Origin: Sarcocystis neurona
Lineage: Eukaryota; Apicomplexa; Conoidasida; Eucoccidiorida; Sarcocystidae
Length of the DNA: 64,000 nucleotides
NCBI GenBank assembly: GCA_000727475.1
Contig: KL647291.1
Location: 4,288,828 to 4,352,827, forward strand
Reading direction: 5' to 3'
Every line of letters starts with the position of its first letter. The stretch's first letter is position 1. Positions 59,215-64,000 of the stretch are shown one piece after another. The translations under genes were made by a program, and so were the position numbers. The notes beneath the pieces were generated by a model. The model worked only from the letters and a program-made list of their open reading frames with translations. It made no database searches and was not told the DNA's origin.

Positions 59215-59344
59215 CTCTCCATTTGGTGTCGCCTGCAGTTTCCTTCTTGTATTTCAAGTAGCGAACAGAATTTCTGAAGTTGGCCACCGCTTCATCCTCG
59301 TGTCCCGCCTCTGCAAGAACCGCTCCCAAAACACTACATGCAGT
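59215..59344 (-). CDS. Exon of a TPR-repeat protein
   Basis: Minus strand, acceptor gtgcacgcag, donor gtaagg, 43 codons plus one base. The frame reads TACSVLGAVLAEAGHEDEAV and ANFRNSVRYLKYKKETAGD. This matches a tetratricopeptide helix pair (L-G-x-x-L-A-E-x-G-x-x-D-E-A-V-x-x-F-x-x-S-V-x-Y-L): small Gly/Ala at positions 8 and 20-type sites and aromatic at position 24-type site. TPRs are protein-binding scaffolds, so function cannot be specified. The flanks are TA-rich intron. A further minus-strand candidate exon lies upstream at 60114-60048; the next exon downstream was not identified. Confidence 0.5.
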
Positions 59345-59579
59345 CTGCGTGCACCCACACCTCTATATTTCCGCGCGCGGATAAATGTCTACAAATATAC
59401 CTTGCTGCGTGGGTATGTATGTTTTACACAGGTGTGCGTGTCTACGTATGTATGTATGTCTGTATGTTATGCACTTACGTATGTACGTACGTATATATGA
59501 AGGTATGTACGCATACGTGTATGTATGTATATACGTACGTATGTGTGTGTACATGTATGTATGCAGGTATGGACGTATG

Positions 59580-59611
<32 letters not shown>

Positions 59612-60047
59612 CATGCCCGTGTACTAATTAAAGACGGAGAGACAGAACCACGGCCCACACTCCATTCTCGTCAGGCAGGGCATCACAGCACATGCGAGAC
59701 GTCGCTTCTGCATGAGCGTGTTGCGACTCTGACAGCAGCGCTGTTGTGGGCTCTTCAGTCGCTTGCTGCTGGTGCTGCTGCTGTACCTGCTGCAGTCAGT
59801 ATAGCGCCGCTGCGGCTGTGGCAGAACGGCTGCTGTTGCTGCTGTCGCTGAGACGCTGTCGCCTGCAGCCACTGCTGAGTCGCTCGTGTTCGTAATGTCT
59901 ACCTCGAGAAGCCGTTCCTGCTGCCAACGCGACGTCAAGCTGCCTCGTCACCCCCCTCCCTCCGTGCTGCGGCTGTGCGGCTCAAACATCTGCTACTGCT
60001 GTCTCTGCTGCCGCTGCCGCTGTCGCTGCGGTCCGTTTTGGCCGTAC
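59345..60047. other. Microsatellite and unassigned DNA
   Basis: (GTAT)n and (TG)n repeats at 59440-59612, then a CTG-containing part (59730-59870) with frames on both strands. One minus-strand frame after acceptor cgcgttggcag (about 59929) reads QERLLEVDITNTSDSAVAA and might be an exon of the TPR gene, but its phase does not fit the donor at 60047. Confidence 0.4.
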
Positions 60048-60114
60048 CGTGAACAGCGAACTTCACGTGCTCCGCGCACAGAGAGAGAAGGTTTTGAATA
60101 AAGTCGACGGTCAC
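60048..60114 (-). CDS. Candidate exon, possibly of the TPR gene
   Basis: Minus strand, acceptor ggggggtgcgcag, donor gtacgg, 22 codons plus one base: VTVDFIQNLLSLCAEHVKF followed by AVH. A single amphipathic helix of normal composition. Orientation and position (about 700 bases upstream of the TPR exon) suggest the same gene, but this is inference. Confidence 0.35.
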
Positions 60115-60292
60115 CTGCGCACCCCCCACATCATCGCCAGCAGCGTAAAAAAACCCAATATACGTATACGTGAGAAGCCTCACAAAGACATATACGTATA
60201 TATATATATATATAAGCACCCTCAAACGTACATATATACATATATACATGTAGGGACTGATACGTATATCTCTATCTATCAGAAGTATGTAC

Positions 60293-60324
<32 letters not shown>

Positions 60325-61056
60325 GTACACACATTGCTGAGAGGTAACTCCCCAACTTTGTGGAAATAAAAATTGAGGACTATACACGTGCGAACCCATA
60401 CACCTCTCTATATTTTTGTATGATGCGTACGGCTCCACAGAAGAGCTACATCCGGTGCGGCTCTTACCGCCACACAAGCTGACCCCCTACTCATGAAAAA
60501 TGACCCCTGCCACTTCTCCTACCGAATCTAGCGATACGAACATACTAGAATCCACATACCTATCTACTTCCGTATATTTCTGTCTATCGATCGACCTATA
60601 TTCCACACACCTACCTGCTTAGGTATATATCTACCTATCTATCAACGTATATTCCAAATACCTACCTGCCCACGTATATCTCTACCTACCAAGCTATCTA
60701 CCTACCTATCTTACAGATGCCCAACTACTTATGTATGTCTCTACCTATCTATACACATATATATATATGAATATATACATATCTATACAAACAGTTGCAC
60801 ACACACAGGAGACTGAAAAAGGGAGATACCTGTTTGCACCTGTACTGGTAAGCATACATATACATGAATGTACATACAGATAGGTAGATAGGTAGAAACA
60901 TATATATATATATATATGTGTATACATTTTGCTGTTTAGGGCAACGCGTGCTTGTCCAGAAACACACGGACTCGTAGATACATGAGACGCAGAACAGCGT
61001 CACAGATGTCCCACCTGAGTTGAACGCGCGCCCCTTTTTTTACCTGCGCAGCAGTT
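60115..61056. other. TA repeats and a 51-bp array; no gene
   Basis: TA microsatellites at 60180-60330 and 60750-60920 flank the 51-bp tandem array at 60558-60765. No coding signal seen. Confidence 0.6.
60558..60765. repeat. 51-bp tandem array, about four units
   Basis: Units of the type acctacctgc...tatatctacctatct...gtatattcca start at 60558, 60609 and 60660, with a decayed fourth near 60715. The spacing of the first three is exactly 51. Confidence 0.75.
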
Positions 61057-61135
61057 TCACTCCTCGTTGCTGCTGTGATGATCCACTACCACCCTCTCCG
61101 GAGTGATGGTTCGCATTTCCACGAATGACGTGTAA
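61057..61135 (-). CDS. Candidate terminal exon downstream of VPS35
   Basis: Minus strand, acceptor cattttctttag, then YTSFVEMRTITPERVVVDHH followed by SSNEE and TGA at 61057. A compact, non-repetitive C-terminus. It does not fit directly onto the VPS35 donor at 61983 (phases differ), so it is either a later VPS35 exon after a missing one, or the end of another gene. It does not resemble the usual VPS35 C-terminus. Confidence 0.35.
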
Positions 61136-61199
61136 CTAAAGAAAATGAAGGGCACGTAGGAAAGGAGTCATATTTACTGCTCTAGAGCTAGGATTCGTG

Positions 61200-61780
61200 A
61201 GAGGCTGCCGTCGAAGCCCGGAGAGTCACTTTGTTCTCGTCGCATCACCAGACTGCTCGTGCTGCTGCTACGGGGAAGGTCTTTTATTGCCGTTGCTGCT
61301 ACAGGCGTCGCTCTTGAATTCTCTGCTGCTCCTGCTGCTGCCGTCCGTCTCTGCTACTGTCTGTCGGTGCTGCTGCTGTCTGTGCTGCTGTTTCTGTGGC
61401 TGCGGCTGTAGACGTTTGCGCTGCTGCTGTTGCTGCTTTCACTCTCGACGCTGGCAAACGCTTGCCGCTGGGATGCTGCAGCGCATGTGCGCGGCTCTCG
61501 TGTTCGAACAGCGGCTGCTGCTTCTGCAGACTTCCACCTGCGGCGGTAGAAGCTGCTGCTCTTCCAGGTCGCCCTCTTCGCGGTGCTGCTACCGTTGTCC
61601 GTGGATTTTGTTGCTGTGCCCGTGCTGGACACCTGCTCCTCTGCTGCTGCTTCTTTGCTCCTCCTGCTGCTGCATTTGTCGCTTTAGCGCCAGTGCTTCA
61701 GCCTCTCCTCCTCTCCTCCTCAGAACGCACAGCAGACCGTCCCGCTGCTGCTGCTCCTGCTGCTGGGAACGCGTGTGTGC
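61200..61780. repeat. CTG/GCT-rich block
   Basis: Many CTG runs on the plus strand, hence CAG on the VPS35 sense strand. Frames on both strands are Leu/Cys/Ala or Gln/Ser-rich. It may be a low-complexity VPS35 segment or intron. Confidence 0.5.
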
Positions 61781-61804
61781 TCTGCCCCTCCAGCCCCGCC
61801 TTTC

Positions 61805-62003
61805 GTCTGTGCTTTCTTCACCTCTCAATTCTTTCTCGCCTAGTAGTAGTAGTATTAATTACCTAAAATATCTACCAAGATACCTTCTTTACTCAGCCTT
61901 ACTAACCTCTTGACTCTCTCTTTTCCAGTAGTCATAGTCGCTACCTGAAAGATCTACAAAATGCTTTCTACACCTTGTCTTACCTCCGGATTCTCTCTTT
62001 CGT
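61805..62003 (-). repeat. Three tandem copies of a splice-donor segment, about 78 bp
   Basis: On the minus strand the end of VPS35 exon 61984-62136 and the start of the following intron are repeated twice more. Each copy has a tactactac-like head, a g(a)aaagagag segment and a donor-like gaggtaag, gaggttagtaag or gaggtgaag. The first two copies also share the tail aga-g-a-ggt...tttgtagat/cttggtagat...ttcaggta/tttaggta. The third copy is partial. Confidence 0.7.
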
Positions 62004-62136
62004 AGTAGTAGATATACTCATCCAAAATATCGGTGAACAGACCCACGTGCGCCGTCGACGACTGCACTGCAATATCTGCAATTTTCAAGCACTTCTGCAG
62101 GCACTCGAGCACGCGTCGTGGATCGCGGAACAACTC
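61984..62136 (-). CDS. VPS35: VPS35 exon (C-terminal alpha-solenoid)
   Basis: Acceptor ctctccccttctggcag, donor gtaaga, 51 codons, phase 0 at both ends. It starts ELFRDPRRVLECLQKCLKIA and ends DILDEYIYYYERENPE, which aligns with the family segment R-D-P-K-R-V-L-E-C-L-K-K-A-L-K-I-A ... L-N-R-Y-I-Y-F-Y-E-K-E-N-D that packs against VPS29 in retromer. Joined to exon 63436-63816 it gives LFWNN-ELFRDP with no frame break. The remaining C-terminus was not located. The intron between (62137-63435) carries a 250-nt polypyrimidine zone and a CTG-type repeat on the sense strand. Confidence 0.92.
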
Positions 62137-62400
62137 CTGCCAGAAGGGGAGAGACGAACAGGAGAGACGCAAAGGGAAGAAGAGGGAGAAGCGAAGGAAG
62201 AAGAAGATGACAAATTAAAAGAGGAGGAAGGGCGACGAACAGGGAAAGAACGAAAAAGAAGAAGAGGCGAAAATCAACGGCGAGCGTACGACGAAAAAAA
62301 TGAGCAACACGCGCGAAAAAGAGACAGGAATCGAAGACGGGACAGGAACGGCGACGGCGCACCGGCAGAAAGCGAAGAAACAGCAGCAGCAGCAGGAGCC
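62137..62400. repeat. Purine-rich tract (plus strand), acceptor side of VPS35 intron
   Basis: gaag/gaga/aaaag-rich on the plus strand for about 250 bases, directly adjoining the VPS35 acceptor, so the pre-mRNA is pyrimidine-rich there. Confidence 0.75.
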
Positions 62401-63435
62401 GCGACAGCTAGATCCCACAAGAACGCGCAGGAAGGAGAGGGAAGGCAGCTGCAGCAACTCCAGACACATACAGCAGCAGCAACAGCAGTTACATAAGTAA
62501 TCTCAGACGCTGCGTGCGCGGGTAACACCACTCCATCAATACGGGCAGCAGCACCAAGACGGAGACCCGAGCAGCTTTTATTTACGACTGGTGATACAGA
62601 AAAGGGAGGCAGCCAGCAGCAATCTTGCGCACACGAAGTCCTGCCAGGATTGCAGCAGCAGCGGCACGAGTCCTGCTGCCAGCAGCAAATAGTTTTGCTT
62701 GCTTAGCAGTTGAAATTAGCAGCGACATTACTGCCATTCCCCCCAGCTGTTGGGTCACTGTCCCAGCAGCGGCGCCGGCAATTTCTGCCTCGCGCCTCGA
62801 AGCAGCAGCAGCGGCAGCACTGCCGTTGCAGCGGAAGTGTTGCTGGTCTACCACAGATGCATACAGCCACCAACAGCAGTTATAATATCCACAGTAACCG
62901 ACGGAGCATTCCCAGCAGCACCGACAGGAGCTGCATATGACTTACAACAGCAACAGCAAAATCGTAACACGGCAGCAGGCAAGGCGTCTTTGCAGGAACC
63001 GCAGCCGTTGGCGCCCGACCCGCAGCATCAACGGCAGCAGTTCACGCCAGGCATTACAGCAGCAGCAGTCGCGTGACTTATAGAGGTTGCACACACGCGG
63101 CAACAGTAGAAGCCAAACGAACAGAAGCAGAGGCACAAGGAGCAGCAGCAGTAGTTGAGAACCAAGAAGCACCTCGAACAGCACCCGCAGCAGGCAGAAG
63201 CAAAACTACCAGCAGAAGCAGTGGCGCAAGACAGGCAGTAGCACCGCAGCAGTAGGTCTACGAGGAACTGCAGCAGCAGAACGCGTAGCAGCAGCGGCAG
63301 CAGAAGTCAGAGGCTTTAGGGGACCAGGATCGTCTACGCGACAAAAGCAGCAGCAGCCTCACGACCGAGAGACAGCACGACGCGAAGCCGGAGAGAGGAA
63401 AAGAAGGAGGAAGAGACGAGTGTCGCCCCGCTTAC
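62401..63435 (-). other. Rest of the VPS35 intron
   Basis: CAG-type repeats on the plus strand (62380-62400, 62460-62490, 62640-62830, 62880-63350) give Ala, Gln or Ser frames on the plus strand and Leu/Ala frames on the minus strand. Because splice sites on both sides are convincing, these frames are treated as intronic. Confidence 0.6.
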
Positions 63436-63816
63436 ATTATTCCAGAAGAGATGAGAGCAGGCGAGAATAGCGCGACATTGATCCGGCTTTTTCAGCAGTT
63501 TTGCGGCGTGCTGGGCGACCTTCGCACAGACGGTTTCGTAGTTGTCTCTTTCTAGCGTATGGATATGGCCAGCGAGGCAGCCGACGAACTGCAGCAAATA
63601 CATGTACTGGTTTTTGCTGTCGAGAATTTCTTCTTCATAGCAGACGAGCGCCTGCGTGAGATACTCGTAGACAATCGCCTCGTAGGAGGACGCAGACGCA
63701 GCGGCGGTGGCAGCAACCCCGCCCCCTGTTGCACTGCTGCTGCTGGCCAACATGCTGCTGCGCAAATTCGCCGTGTCCGCGCTCTCCGCCGCCATCAAGA
63801 ATAGACGCAGTGCGCT
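63436..63816 (-). CDS. VPS35: VPS35, vacuolar protein sorting 35 (retromer core), internal exon
   Basis: VPS35 is the scaffold of retromer (with VPS26 and VPS29), which recycles sorting receptors from endosomes to the Golgi; in apicomplexans retromer also serves secretory-organelle biogenesis. The exon (127 codons, acceptor ctgcatgcggtcggcag, donor gtaagc) begins SALRLFLMAAESADTANLRS, has a Ser/Gly/Ala insert of about 20 residues, then YEAIVYEYLTQALVCYEEEI and LDSKNQYMYLLQ, and ends AAKLLKKPDQCRAILACSH and LFWNN. These match the family motifs F-M-S-Q-A-F-x-L-Y-E-D-E-I-x-D-S-K and K-L-L-K-K-P-D-Q. The insert sits in the loop between two solenoid helices, where low complexity is tolerated. Upstream exons lie beyond the window. 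Confidence 0.95.
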
Positions 63817-64000
63817 CTGCCGACCGCATGCAGAGGGGAGAGCAGCAGACAGGGACACGCCAGCAGCACATCGTCAGCACCACATCGCCGGCACCAGCAC
63901 TAGCAGCACGGGGACGAGACGCAGGGCTGTTCACGGCTGCAGCAGCCGGAAGGCGCCGCACTCTCGAACCGAAAAAGCACCAGGCCGATGCGCAAGCGCA
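63817..64000 (-). other. VPS35 intron, continuing past the window
   Basis: Sequence upstream of the exon acceptor; CAG/AGC-containing on the plus strand, no further VPS35 motif seen before the end. Confidence 0.6.

Noticed and set aside
61975..62496. 173-codon plus-strand frame opposite VPS35
   Set aside because: Covers the conserved VPS35 exon in antisense and then the purine-rich intron tract; no independent signal.

Overview
The window looks like nuclear DNA of a coccidian apicomplexan, most probably Eimeria. That is an inference from three signs: dense CAG/CTG trinucleotide tracts that encode runs of Ala, Gln, Ser and Leu inside or beside open frames; telomere-like AAACCCT heptamers inside the sequence; and short conserved exons separated by long repeat-filled introns. 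There is no bacterial-type gene organisation, no rRNA, tRNA or CRISPR array that I could recognise, and no recognisable transposase or reverse transcriptase. One run of N (11430-11897) marks an assembly gap.

Three genes are identifiable by homology. RLP24/RSL24D1 (60S ribosome biogenesis, minus strand) has three exons at 28100-28055, 25750-25619 and 23554-22881 whose splice phases agree and whose zinc cysteines sit at family positions. The 3' part of VPS35 (retromer core, minus strand) occupies at least 63816-63436 and 62136-61984, and the gene runs off the right end. A PIG-Y-like small membrane protein of the GPI-GlcNAc transferase lies at 53608-54306 on the plus strand, with a low-complexity insert between its two membrane segments.

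Other probable genes have no recognised function. A 6.8-kb plus-strand frame (2732-9502) contains six diverged copies of a new-looking Arg/Cys/Ala module. A plus-strand coiled-coil gene (30685 to about 39519) has three phase-0 exons. A 742-residue Gln/Ala-rich protein lies at 40738-42966. There is a TPR-containing minus-strand exon at 59344-59215 and a set of single candidate exons with good splice sites.

Layout: 1-2.7 kb non-coding or unknown; 2.7-9.5 repeat-module gene; 9.5-22.9 mostly TA-rich microsatellite DNA with scattered candidate exons and the gap; 22.9-28.1 RLP24; 28.1-30.7 CTG-rich, coding strand unclear; 30.7-39.5 coiled-coil gene; 40.7-43.0 Gln/Ala-rich gene; 43-51.8 largely free of trinucleotide repeats, few confident genes; 51.8-54.3 repeat-rich plus-strand genes ending in the PIG-Y-like gene; 54.3-60 microsatellites plus candidate exons; 61-64 VPS35. 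The alternation of repeat-dense and repeat-poor stretches fits the known R/P segmentation of Eimeria chromosomes. The recognised genes are housekeeping functions (ribosome assembly, endosomal sorting, GPI synthesis) and do not form a pathway or operon.

The most unusual structural signals are 250- to 1000-nt polypyrimidine zones just upstream of the three best-defined acceptors, a triplicated splice-donor segment in VPS35, and intronic tandem arrays whose units carry splice-like motifs.
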